A stretch of 34,925 nt of DNA from Gammaproteobacteria bacterium (GTDB lineage Bacteria > Pseudomonadota > Gammaproteobacteria > Pseudomonadales > M0112). How positions within the stretch are numbered: position 1 is the stretch's first letter; the number at the start of each line of letters is the position of its first letter. Position numbers and translations under genes: made by a program. Positions 7,276 through 15,224 of this stretch are shown here, piece by piece. The stretch covers positions 1-34,925 of the forward strand of contig SBFY01000020.1 of the NCBI GenBank assembly GCA_006227085.1, given 5' to 3'. The notes beneath the pieces are model-generated. The model had not been told where the DNA came from. It was given only the letters and a program-made list of their open reading frames with translations, and did not search any database.

Positions 7276-8922
7276 TCATCGCCCAGGCTTTCTCAACTGC
7301 TGGCACACGGGATCAGACTCGGCTGCTCCCGCACAAACCCTGGAGACCTGCTGTTGCGTATACTGACCTAGCTTAATAACAATAACCCCATCCAGCAAAG
7401 CCACGGAACCAGATCTCGGCCAAGCAGGCATTTGCATCACACGTGCGGGCAGCAGCCTTCTTTCTTCATCAGTTACAGGGCGAAAATCACGAACCCCCAT
7501 GGTTCGCAAAAATGCAGCCGTCCGGCGCACATCGCCATTCGCCCAGCCATAAAATGATGAGCCAATCGTATTCCGGCGAACAAATATTGCTGTCTCTGGG
7601 TAGTCAAAATTACCAACAAGCTCCAAGGGCCACTGCTGGTGAGGTGTTTTCTCAGGCAAATCAAGATCATAAATGCGCTCGAGAATTAGCGTTGTTAATT
7701 CGCGATCCGCTTGCCAAGCCATATGATTAGAAAACGCAAACCTGTTATTGGTTACAGCAAACGACCAAAACGTCATCACCGCAAGGATGGCTAACAATAG
7801 CTGCATCAACCGAAATGAGCTACCAGCCCCAAAACAGACAAGCGCGGCCAATACTACAGGGAATGCCAACAACGCCCGACCAGGCATAAAGCCGCTATTC
7901 ATAATGTTCATCAAAAAAGGAATGGCAAGCATCACGAGGAAACATAACATACCTAATATTTTTACTTGCCAAGCAACCTCAGAAAATAAAATTCGTATAG
8001 CAACGACCGGCACTGAAACCAAAACCAGCCAACGCAATGCAAAAAGATCGTATGCATAATTCTTGATGCCGCCAAAATAATATTGCCCTGCTTCTTCTAG
8101 CGTGCGGACAATTACAGGCCTCAAGTAATCACTTGACCAAGAAAAATCCATAAACCCTTCCAGGTAATCACTGGGAACAACACCACCCCAGCGAAAAAAT
8201 GCCTGCTGGATACCGTAATAAAAACCCCAGGACATCAATAACACAACCGCAAAAAGAAACACTTCCTTAATCAGCGCCGACATCCCGAACGAAAATGATT
8301 GTGCCGACAGTATCCTGGACAAGAGGTATGCCGCAAAAAAAGCCGCCATAACAAGCAAAAAGGGCTGGTATATGGCGGTCGCAAACCCCAGCAAAGGGAA
8401 GCATAAAAGTCGCCTCCATCCAGAAAGGCAGACAAATACATAAAACCCAACCGCTAGCACTAAAAACCCGACACCCACCCCATAACCTAATGTGGTAAAA
8501 GCAAAGCAGTAGAACAGCGAGGGACAAGCCAATCCGACGGCTGCAGCCAACCAAGACGGGAAGCCGGTGTTCGAGACATCGAGCAGACGCACTATCAAGC
8601 CAATACCAAAAGCAGTTGCAAAAACGGCCAATGCCGGTGAGATAAATGCCGTTACTGGATCAGGCAAGAGCATCCAGTTGAGGACATACATACCCCATCG
8701 CGATTGCGAGGCCCATGCAAGTTTCGCCCCAGGAGATTGGGCATGATTTTCATCGTCTATCGTCAAGCTGAATGTGAATAAATCCGCGCCATAAGCGATT
8801 ATCGACAAGATCGCTAGATACGCCAGCCAGCCCCGATTACGCATAAGCACTTCAGAAAAGCGGGTTAACCCAATCCATTCAGCGATCGAGGAGTCAAGTC
8901 GATGGATTTTCCGGATTATCAT
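7276..8922 (-). CDS. GtrII-like polytopic membrane glycosyltransferase
   Basis: About 548 residues with roughly ten hydrophobic segments. The first loop reads FSLTIDDENH followed by WASQSRWGMYVLNWML. An acidic DD(E) followed by a conserved R-W-G is the hallmark of the GtrII (Glucos_trans_II) family, which moves a sugar from undecaprenyl phosphate onto O-antigen on the periplasmic side. The C-terminal ~130 residues are soluble. The ATG at 8922 is chosen because GGAG lies eight bases upstream; a longer form would need a TTG at 8955 inside the preceding gene. It would be the last, glycan-specific step of the cassette with GtrB and GtrA. The acceptor and sugar are not readable from sequence. Confidence 0.78.
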   Translation of the reverse strand: MIIRKIHRLDSSIAEWIGLTRFSEVLMRNRGWLAYLAILSIIAYGADLFTFSLTIDDENHAQSPGAKLAWASQSRWGMYVLNWMLLPDPVTAFISPALAVFATAFGIGLIVRLLDVSNTGFPSWLAAAVGLACPSLFYCFAFTTLGYGVGVGFLVLAVGFYVFVCLSGWRRLLCFPLLGFATAIYQPFLLVMAAFFAAYLLSRILSAQSFSFGMSALIKEVFLFAVVLLMSWGFYYGIQQAFFRWGGVVPSDYLEGFMDFSWSSDYLRPVIVRTLEEAGQYYFGGIKNYAYDLFALRWLVLVSVPVVAIRILFSEVAWQVKILGMLCFLVMLAIPFLMNIMNSGFMPGRALLAFPVVLAALVCFGAGSSFRLMQLLLAILAVMTFWSFAVTNNRFAFSNHMAWQADRELTTLILERIYDLDLPEKTPHQQWPLELVGNFDYPETAIFVRRNTIGSSFYGWANGDVRRTAAFLRTMGVRDFRPVTDEERRLLPARVMQMPAWPRSGSVALLDGVIVIKLGQYTQQQVSRVCAGAAESDPVCQQLRKPGR

Positions 8923-8938
8923 GATGGAAACTCCAGCA

Positions 8939-9991
8939 TCAGGCCTTGAAGACAAAATACCCCATAGGGGTAACCAAACTGGATGGAGTCAAGTCACTCA
9001 CGCTATGACCAAATGCATTGAACAGGTAAGTATATTTCTGGACTTTTTCAGGCTTAATGCCCGCCATAAGCAAGTGTTGCTGGACATGCCATTTATAGCC
9101 CCAGTGAGGTTTGCCGTTATTGTAAAACTCAAAGCCGGAATACCCCAACTCTTTGGCAAGCTCTTCCATTTTCACAATATCAAAAATGTATTTGTCTTCC
9201 ATTTTTGCGAGCTTGGATTTATCTTCCCCAAGCCAACGTGACTTGGTGATATGCCTTATCATGGCTTGTATGTTCTTGATATCCTGCTCATCCATAATGC
9301 CGATACCAGTATTTTTTTCGGTGCGTATTATCAACTCGCCAAAAAATGCGATCAGTATTTTCCCTTGTATAACTGGCTCGTAAAACATAGCGCGACCACC
9401 TGGACGCAGCAGCCTTCGAATATTTGCCAACGTTGTTTCATAGTTCAAGAAATGATGTAGCACACTATGCCCAACAACAAGATCGAAACTACATGACGTG
9501 AATGGGAGATTGTTAGCATCGCACTGATAATAGTAGCGCGGAGCGCCCTGCTCTTTGGCTAATTCTTTTTCCAATCCGTCAAGGAAAGGATATGAGATAT
9601 CACAAGCATGAACAGACTTGAACGGCATGTCGACAACAAGACCCCATGTAAACTGTCCTGTCCCCGCACCAATCTCAAGCACATCGCCGTATGCAATATC
9701 ATGTTCTTCAAAAACAGCTTCCCAATCTTCCGAAACCTTCTCTCGCCGCAATTCATCGATGTTGTGATGTGCATCATAGTCCATCAAATCCAGGCGCGTA
9801 GAAACTCCTGCATCCCTCAAGAGAACAGGTATGCCATCCCTAACCGGGAACTCACGTCCACATGCATCGCACAGCAAGGAAAGACCTGCCTCATCCAGGC
9901 GCCCTCGATGACATGCGGGACATTGGAGCAAATCCAACGAATAGCAGTGGCGAACTGCATCAGGCCCTGATTTTCTATTTTTCTTTACCAT
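8939..9991 (-). CDS. SAM-dependent methyltransferase with N-terminal Trm112-like zinc ribbon
   Basis: A 350-residue protein. It opens with a short basic stretch, then a zinc ribbon using Cys24, Cys27, Cys41 and Cys44 (CPAC, CDAC) with the Trm112-like EFPVRDGIPVLL ending. A class I methyltransferase follows, with motif I VLEIGAGTGQ (104-113) and the later segments SFDLVVGHSVLHHFL and LRPGGRAMFYEP. The C-terminal ~130 residues match nothing I can name. Its place inside an amino-sugar/Gtr cassette suggests methylation of a sugar or lipid-linked intermediate, but this is only inferred from context. It starts 31 bases after gtrA, and its stop lies 16 bases before the GtrII-like ATG. Codon use and base content are AT-richer than the flanking rib and thi genes. 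Confidence 0.82.
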   Translation of the reverse strand: MVKKNRKSGPDAVRHCYSLDLLQCPACHRGRLDEAGLSLLCDACGREFPVRDGIPVLLRDAGVSTRLDLMDYDAHHNIDELRREKVSEDWEAVFEEHDIAYGDVLEIGAGTGQFTWGLVVDMPFKSVHACDISYPFLDGLEKELAKEQGAPRYYYQCDANNLPFTSCSFDLVVGHSVLHHFLNYETTLANIRRLLRPGGRAMFYEPVIQGKILIAFFGELIIRTEKNTGIGIMDEQDIKNIQAMIRHITKSRWLGEDKSKLAKMEDKYIFDIVKMEELAKELGYSGFEFYNNGKPHWGYKWHVQQHLLMAGIKPEKVQKYTYLFNAFGHSVSDLTPSSLVTPMGYFVFKA

Positions 9992-10022
9992 TAATCATGT
10001 ACACCCTTTCTAATATCACTTG

Positions 10023-10412
10023 TTATTTCCCTGCCCCGTAGCGCACAACAAAGCGTGATAGCAGGAAGGTCACTGGAAGCGTAGCGACAACAACAACCAG
10101 TGGCGCCACATTTTCATTCATGGATATTTTTTCAACCAGCAAAACAAGTAGCACAACGCCTATAGCCCACTGAACCAGATAAACCAGGGGGAAAGCCAGG
10201 TGCCACCACGACCACTTTTCGCGAAAAACCCATTTTGCCTGCAAAATATACGAGACGCCTATCCCGATAATATAAGCCAGCGAATACGCCCAATCATATG
10301 GAATCCACAGGTTTAATAGCCAATATACGACCAATGAAAACCCTGTGTTAACACCGCCGCTGATCAGGAACTTTATTTTTTCGCCGTGGCGCCCATGGAT
10401 CCACTCACGCAC
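10023..10412 (-). CDS. gtrA: GtrA-like membrane protein (putative polyprenyl-phosphate-sugar flippase)
   Basis: 129 residues with four hydrophobic segments in GtrA spacing. The family opening is clear (KFLISGGVNTGFSLVVYWLL), as are YIIGIGVSYIL and KWVFRE. In Gtr systems GtrA flips undecaprenyl-phosphate-linked sugar across the inner membrane. The start is a GTG at 10412 overlapping the previous gene's stop by eight bases, with AGGT upstream. No in-frame ATG lies near the family N-terminus. Confidence 0.88.
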   Translation of the reverse strand: MREWIHGRHGEKIKFLISGGVNTGFSLVVYWLLNLWIPYDWAYSLAYIIGIGVSYILQAKWVFREKWSWWHLAFPLVYLVQWAIGVVLLVLLVEKISMNENVAPLVVVVATLPVTFLLSRFVVRYGAGK

Positions 10413-11343
10413 CGGTATTACCTATTAATGACAAAAACTCATCATAATTCCGTATATAGTCTTGTGCCTCATAGTAGTGCGAAGCAAACACCAGCAAGAC
10501 TGCATCCGGGGAATATTTATACTGGATTCCCCATGTCATTGGAGGCAAATAGATACCCCTGTCAGGTGAATCAAGCAAAAACTCTTGCCGACTTCTCCCG
10601 TCATCCGCCACCACTGAACACTTCCCTTTTACGCATATCAGGAATTGATGGCATTGGTGATGCGCATGCTCCCCACGGGTTTCAGCACTTGGCACATCAA
10701 ACACGAGGAAATATCGCTTTACCGGGAAAGGGATTTGTTTCTCAAACTCACCGACGCTCAGACAACCCCTCAAGTCCTCAACTTTTGGTAGACGATGCAG
10801 TGTCACCCCCTGCACCTTGGTTGATAACGCCCCAACCGGCATATCGTCATGATGCTTTTCAGCATCTTTACGATCTTTGGCATTAACATACCCGACAATA
10901 TGCGCAGGATTGCCCACAACAATGGCATTAGGCGGCACCGAACGGGTTACTACGGCACCCGCTCCCACCATGGCATTTTGCCCGATTGTCAGCCCTGGCA
11001 GTATCGTGGCATTCGCTCCGATAGAGGCGCCATGACCAATCACCGTGCGCGCAAACGATTCAGGGTAAACCTTGCTACGCGGAAACATATCATTGGTGAA
11101 CGTAGCATTAGGGCCAATAAAAACATCGTCCTCAATGGTGACGCCATCCCATACTTGCACGCCACACTTGATCGTAACCCGATCACCAATAATTACGTCG
11201 TTTTCAATAAAAACATGGTCGCAAATATTGCAATCTTCGCCTAGCACCGCACCCGATAAGACATGCGCGAATGCCCACACCCGGGTACCGGAACCAACAC
11301 GCTTGCTGTCACAAATACCTTTTTCGTGAATAAAAAAACTCAT
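10405..11343 (-). CDS. WxcM-like fusion: hexapeptide-repeat N-acetyltransferase plus FdtA/QdtA-type dTDP-sugar 3,4-ketoisomerase
   Basis: 312 residues with two domains. Residues ~10-155 are a left-handed beta-helix acetyltransferase: repeated V/I-x-IG hexapeptides, NDMFPRSK, a GAGAVVT repeat and the exit VVGNPAHIVGYV. Residues ~177-308 are a cupin-fold sugar ketoisomerase with VKRYFLVFDVP, the catalytic RGEHAHHQ histidines (223-229), LDSPDRGIYLPP and SHYYEAQDYIRNYDEFL. The isomerase moves the keto group of dTDP-4-keto-6-deoxyglucose to C3. An aminotransferase then makes the 3-amino sugar, and the acetyltransferase would N-acetylate it. The product would be dTDP-Fuc3NAc or dTDP-Qui3NAc; sight alone cannot tell which. 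It overlaps gtrB by four bases and gtrA by eight. Confidence 0.88.
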   Translation of the reverse strand: MSFFIHEKGICDSKRVGSGTRVWAFAHVLSGAVLGEDCNICDHVFIENDVIIGDRVTIKCGVQVWDGVTIEDDVFIGPNATFTNDMFPRSKVYPESFARTVIGHGASIGANATILPGLTIGQNAMVGAGAVVTRSVPPNAIVVGNPAHIVGYVNAKDRKDAEKHHDDMPVGALSTKVQGVTLHRLPKVEDLRGCLSVGEFEKQIPFPVKRYFLVFDVPSAETRGEHAHHQCHQFLICVKGKCSVVADDGRSRQEFLLDSPDRGIYLPPMTWGIQYKYSPDAVLLVFASHYYEAQDYIRNYDEFLSLIGNTGA

Positions 11344-12296
11344 ACGCCATCTCCTGCTGGCCGGCTACCCTCAAAACAGCTAGCACGCATTACCACCGCT
11401 AAAGGCCTACCCTGCGTATTACCATAAGCGCGCCAAACATAAGCGCCAATAATGCCAAGCCCAAATGCATTCAAACCACCAAAAAACAGGATGGTAATAA
11501 CTGTGGCCGCATAACCTGTTACCTCCATCACCCCCGTTATACGCAAAGCAGCAACAATTACTCCGAAAATCACTGCAAAACCCAATCCCAACATACCCAA
11601 TGAGATCAACAACCGAACAGGCAAATCGGAAAATGAAAAAATACTATCCATGAGATAGGTTATTTTTTTTCGCAAGGTCCATGCGCTGACGCCATGCTTG
11701 CGTACACGCCGGTGATAGCCGACCGTTTTTCGCCGGAACCCTAACCAGAACAACAGGCCGATAAGTGAGCTATGCGCCTCCTCCAGCCTCAAGAGCTCAT
11801 CCCGGAAATGCGCATTACAGCCAAACATGTCGACGCCACCAGCCGGCATTTCGGGAATAACAAAACGACGGTATAGCGACCAAAATACGCCTGACGCGAT
11901 ACGACTACCTAATGGATCTTCGCGACTTTCCCGAGTCCCTACCAGGATATCTGCCTCATCACTTTCCAGGGAATGAAAAAACTCGACTGCCAATTCCGGG
12001 GGCTCTTGCAAATCAGCGGCCATCACGGCAAAAAAACTGCCCTTGGCTGCCTGCAAGCCCGTCCGAATTGCAGCAAAGGAACCATAGTTCCGGGAGTGCA
12101 AAATCAATTGGGACGCAAAGGACTGCTTCGGAAGTGATTCCTGGAGAATGGTGTAGCAACGATCAGGGCTTCCATCAATCACCATAACAACTTCTAATTC
12201 ACCACCCAGTTCCTGATTCATACAGGAAACAACATCCAGCAACTCAGGGATGGATTCTTCGTTCTTGTAAACGGGAATGACGAGGGAATATTTCAT
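11340..12296 (-). CDS. gtrB: GtrB-like polyprenyl-phosphate glycosyltransferase (GT2)
   Basis: 318 residues. An N-terminal GT-A domain starts YSLVIPVYKNEESI and has the acidic VMVIDGSPD (residues 37-44) and AADLQEPPEL (93-102) motifs of the DPM-synthase/GtrB group. Two hydrophobic segments (about 229-260 and 264-295) anchor the protein, as in GtrB. It would transfer a sugar from a nucleotide donor to undecaprenyl phosphate on the cytoplasmic face. It overlaps the aminotransferase before it and the acetyltransferase/isomerase after it by ATGA, so donor synthesis and loading look co-translated. Known GtrB proteins often use UDP-glucose; the context here suggests a dTDP-amino sugar instead (inference). 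Confidence 0.9.
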   Translation of the reverse strand: MKYSLVIPVYKNEESIPELLDVVSCMNQELGGELEVVMVIDGSPDRCYTILQESLPKQSFASQLILHSRNYGSFAAIRTGLQAAKGSFFAVMAADLQEPPELAVEFFHSLESDEADILVGTRESREDPLGSRIASGVFWSLYRRFVIPEMPAGGVDMFGCNAHFRDELLRLEEAHSSLIGLLFWLGFRRKTVGYHRRVRKHGVSAWTLRKKITYLMDSIFSFSDLPVRLLISLGMLGLGFAVIFGVIVAALRITGVMEVTGYAATVITILFFGGLNAFGLGIIGAYVWRAYGNTQGRPLAVVMRASCFEGSRPAGDGV

Positions 12297-13396
12297 GCAT
12301 GCCAGCCATTAATGACTTCACATACTTTTTCCACCTCTGCCATCGTTAACTCTGGATAACATGGCAAAGTGAGTATTTCCGACGTGGTTTTCTCACTGAT
12401 CGGTAGCGAGACTTCCCGATATTGCGCACTAACGGCAGGCTGCCGGTAATCCAGGATCGGATAATGCACTTCACTCGCGATACCATGTTGCTTCAAGTAA
12501 TCACGCAGGGCATCGCGACGATTCAAACGGATCACATACAAGTGGCCAACATAGTCTTCTCCATTGACCTGTGGCAAACGTATGGCTGGATGCTTTATGC
12601 CATGGTTATATGCCAAAGCAATGTCGCGGCGTTTACGATTCCAATTATCCAGTCGCTGCAATTTGATACGCAGCAATGCAGCTTGCATCTCATCCAAACG
12701 GCTATTGCGCCCACCGCGATGCGCGACCTGGTATTTGCTTTCCCAACCATATTGCCGCAAGGCTCTCACGCGGGATGCAATCATTTCGCTACTTGAAACG
12801 ACAGCCCCACCATCGCCCAACGCTCCCAGGTTTTTGGTGGGATAAAAACTAAATGCCGCTGCATCACCCCAAGCACCCACTCGCTTGCCGCCTGAAGCAG
12901 CACCATGCGATTGCGCACAATCCTCAATCAAGGGGATTGCGTATTTATCGGCCATGGCACGAAATGCCGGCATGTCCGCCATCTGGCCATACAGGTGCGT
13001 GACGATGATGGCCTTGGTATGTTTGGTAATGGCTGCTTCGGCGGCTTTCACCGATAACAACATGGAAGATTCTTCAATATCGGCATAGACCGGTTTTGCA
13101 CCGATCGCCAGGATTGCTGTACTGGAATACATGCCTGCATTGGCAGCAGTGATCACTTCATCGCCAGCATCAACACCAACCCCGCGCAACACCAATTCCA
13201 AAGCATCCGTACCATTGGCCAATGACACGCAATGCTTCACGCCACAATACGCAGCAAATTCCTTTTCGAAAGCCTGCACTTCTGGACCCAATACAAACCA
13301 TCCACTAGCCAGCACACGAGTCAAAGCTGCCGCCAGTTCCTCTTGCAAGGAGCCGCCATTATGCAAACCCAGATCATTGATTTTATCGAGGGACAT
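12293..13396 (-). CDS. DegT/DnrJ/EryC1-type PLP-dependent sugar aminotransferase (FdtB-like)
   Basis: 367 residues, standard for nucleotide-sugar aminotransferases. Fold type I PLP features: NGTDALELVLRG, the ring-stacking and phosphate region THLYGQMADMPA, LIEDCAQSHGA with Asp159, and the Schiff-base Lys188 in FSFYPTKNLGALGDGG. Together with the adjacent ketoisomerase it would make a 3-amino-3,6-dideoxyhexose. It is the first gene of the minus-strand cassette. A short inverted repeat (ACCTG..CAGGT) overlaps the ribosome binding region before the ATG at 13396. Confidence 0.92.
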   Translation of the reverse strand: MSLDKINDLGLHNGGSLQEELAAALTRVLASGWFVLGPEVQAFEKEFAAYCGVKHCVSLANGTDALELVLRGVGVDAGDEVITAANAGMYSSTAILAIGAKPVYADIEESSMLLSVKAAEAAITKHTKAIIVTHLYGQMADMPAFRAMADKYAIPLIEDCAQSHGAASGGKRVGAWGDAAAFSFYPTKNLGALGDGGAVVSSSEMIASRVRALRQYGWESKYQVAHRGGRNSRLDEMQAALLRIKLQRLDNWNRKRRDIALAYNHGIKHPAIRLPQVNGEDYVGHLYVIRLNRRDALRDYLKQHGIASEVHYPILDYRQPAVSAQYREVSLPISEKTTSEILTLPCYPELTMAEVEKVCEVINGWHA

Positions 13397-13446
13397 CGAA
13401 CCACCTGCCGGACAGGTTTTCGCCTGCCATTCTGCATTATTATTTC

Positions 13447-13469
13447 CTGCCGGCTGCTTTCTCCGGCAG
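13447..13469 (-). terminator. Inverted repeat between GNAT gene and aminotransferase, possible weak terminator
   Basis: CTGCCGG and CCGGCAG are separated by nine bases, giving a seven-pair GC-rich hairpin between the end of the glyA-thiL operon and the glycan cassette. No U-run follows on the minus strand (GAAATAAT comes next), so intrinsic termination would be weak. It may only mark the junction. Confidence 0.3.
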
Positions 13470-13516
13470 CATGAAAAACCATTGTAGCCCAGCTGCCTGC
13501 GAAGGACATCACAGAC

Positions 13517-13768
13517 CTAGGACTGCCGGTCCAGCACCTTTTGCACATACCAGCATGACGCCCGGATATCCCGGCCTTCCGCCTTCGCCCATGCCAGCCC
13601 GGCCTCGACCAGCGCCAGGGCTATCCGGCTACCGCGATGCTGTGGCGGCACCCAGGTGTGATGGAAATCGACCAGGCCGTCCTCCTGCACATACTCCAGT
13701 ACGGCCGGACCACCTTCGCAGGTGACAATGAAACGGGACTGCTCCGGCTGGTGCACAACAACGGTCAT
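13517..13768 (-). CDS. Small GNAT-like acetyltransferase (YjdJ-type, single-domain)
   Basis: 83 residues resembling the short GCN5-related group that keeps only the acetyl-CoA core: VLEYVQEDG, the HTWVPPQHRGSRIALALVEA loop and helix, and a C-terminal SCWYVQKVL strand. The usual R/QxxGxG/A acetyl-CoA loop reads QHRGSRI. The substrate is unknown. It starts as ATGA over the thiL stop with GGAGG upstream, so it belongs to the housekeeping operon rather than to the cassette after it. Alternatively it could be the first arrival of the accessory region, but its base content resembles thiL. Confidence 0.78.
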   Translation of the reverse strand: MTVVVHQPEQSRFIVTCEGGPAVLEYVQEDGLVDFHHTWVPPQHRGSRIALALVEAGLAWAKAEGRDIRASCWYVQKVLDRQS

Positions 13769-14697
13769 CCCGCACCTCCAAAATGCTGGTAACCCGCGAC
13801 TTCCAGGGTATTGCCCGCGCTGTCATACAGCCCTGCCGACGCCTGCACGGTGCCAATCCGGGTCAGTGGCAGGCCGGTATCCGGCAGCACCACCGCATCC
13901 GGCGCGGTAAAACACAACTCATAATCATCGCCACCCGATAACAGCCATGAGCGGGCATCCTCGCCGGTGATGGCTGCCAAGGCTGCGGATACCGGTAACG
14001 CCTCCAGGTCCAACACCGCTCCCACACCGCTGGCAGCCAGGATATGCCCCAGGTCCTGCAGCAGGCCATCCGAGACATCGATGCAGGCGGAGGCCTTGCC
14101 ACGCAAGGCCAGCCCCAAGGCGAGCCGCGGCTCGGGACGGAAAAACCGTTCCAGCAGGCTATCGCTACCGGTCGCCCGCGCCAGCCGTCCCTGGTGCAGG
14201 GCCAGGCCTGCAGCGGCATCACCGGGGTAGCCACTGACATAAATGCCATCGCCGGGCCGTGCACCGCTTCGCCGCAAGGCCTGCCCCGCCGGCACAGTGC
14301 CTTCCGCCTGTATCGTGATGGTTAATGGCCCGCGCGTGGTATCGCCACCGACCAGCGAAACCCCGGCCTGTGCCGCCAGCACTGACAGCCCTTCCGCAAA
14401 CCCGGACAACCAGGCCTCATCGGCTTCCGGCAGGGTCAGCGCAAGGGTGAACCAGCGCGGCGTGGCACCCATTGCGGCGAGGTCCGACAGGTTCGTGGCC
14501 AGCGCCCGCCAGCCAATATCAAACGGGGAAGTATCGAGGGGGAAATGGCGACCGGCAACCTGGGTATCCATCACGACGACCAACTGCTCCCCGACCGGGA
14601 CATCCAGCACGGCACCGTCATCGCCCACGCCCAGCACCACACCGGCGGCATGGTGGATATGGGTGAAAAAGCGTTCGATCAACTCGAACTCATTCAT
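13765..14697 (-). CDS. thiL: Thiamine-monophosphate kinase
   Basis: Phosphorylates thiamine monophosphate to thiamine diphosphate, the last step of the pathway that begins at thiC in this window. It is 310 residues from the ATG at 14697, which has GGGGAGGG about seven bases upstream; the frame is open further but without a ribosome site. Motifs are GVGDDGAVLDV, ATNLSDLAAMGATP, LVGGDTTRGP, IDVSDGLLQDL and LLSGGDDYELCF, all typical of ThiL/PurM-fold kinases. It follows nusB by 35 bases. Confidence 0.96.
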   Translation of the reverse strand: MNEFELIERFFTHIHHAAGVVLGVGDDGAVLDVPVGEQLVVVMDTQVAGRHFPLDTSPFDIGWRALATNLSDLAAMGATPRWFTLALTLPEADEAWLSGFAEGLSVLAAQAGVSLVGGDTTRGPLTITIQAEGTVPAGQALRRSGARPGDGIYVSGYPGDAAAGLALHQGRLARATGSDSLLERFFRPEPRLALGLALRGKASACIDVSDGLLQDLGHILAASGVGAVLDLEALPVSAALAAITGEDARSWLLSGGDDYELCFTAPDAVVLPDTGLPLTRIGTVQASAGLYDSAGNTLEVAGYQHFGGAG

Positions 14698-14732
14698 GCA
14701 ACAGCCCTCCCCGGCGTACCCGGGCGGTGCCA

Positions 14733-15224
14733 TTAACGACCGGCGCTGATTTCAGCCTGGCGCACTTCCTGCGCCAGTTTATCCAGCACCGCATTGACGA
14801 ACTTGTGGCTTTCAGCCGCGCCGAATTTCTTGGCCAGCGCCACCGCCTCATTGATCACGACCCGGTACGGGATATCCAGCCGCTCCAGCAATTCCCATGC
14901 GCCCAAACGCAACGCTGCACGCTCCACCACACCCAGCTCAGCGACCGACCGCTGCGACAAGTAGGGCTCATAACGGGCATCCAATTGCGCATGACTGGCA
15001 ACAACGGCCTTCAGGGCTTCCAGGAAATAGTCCTTATCCGCGCCGGAAAAATCATTATCAGCAAGGAATTGGGCGGCAATGTCAGTCGCCGCCTGCTGTG
15101 TCATCTGCTGCTGGTACAAGGCCTGCAACACATAATGGCGAGCCTGGTGGCGCAACCCGGCCAGTGACCGTTTTTTGCCTTCTGCTGCGCTGTTGGCGGG
15201 ATGTGGGGAATCAGAGCTGGCCAA
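14733..15224 (-). CDS. nusB: Transcription antitermination factor NusB
   Basis: All-helical protein that, with NusE (S10), binds boxA RNA during rRNA antitermination. 163 residues; core segments are ARHYVLQALYQQQM, DKDYFLEALKAVV, LGVVERAALRLGAWELL and YRVVINEAVALAKKFG, with SHKFVNAVLDKL at the end. No ATG is available at the N-terminus. The longest sensible start is a TTG at 15224 that overlaps ribH by 14 bases and gives a low-complexity, Ser/Ala-rich lead similar to other gammaproteobacterial NusB. The exact start is uncertain. Confidence 0.94.
   Translation of the reverse strand: MASSDSPHPANSAAEGKKRSLAGLRHQARHYVLQALYQQQMTQQAATDIAAQFLADNDFSGADKDYFLEALKAVVASHAQLDARYEPYLSQRSVAELGVVERAALRLGAWELLERLDIPYRVVINEAVALAKKFGAAESHKFVNAVLDKLAQEVRQAEISAGR

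Noticed and set aside
13401..13418. ACCTG-CCGGA-CAGGT-TTT hairpin as a plus-strand terminator
   Set aside because: No plus-strand gene ends here; the five-pair stem is short. It may slightly mask the aminotransferase ribosome site instead.
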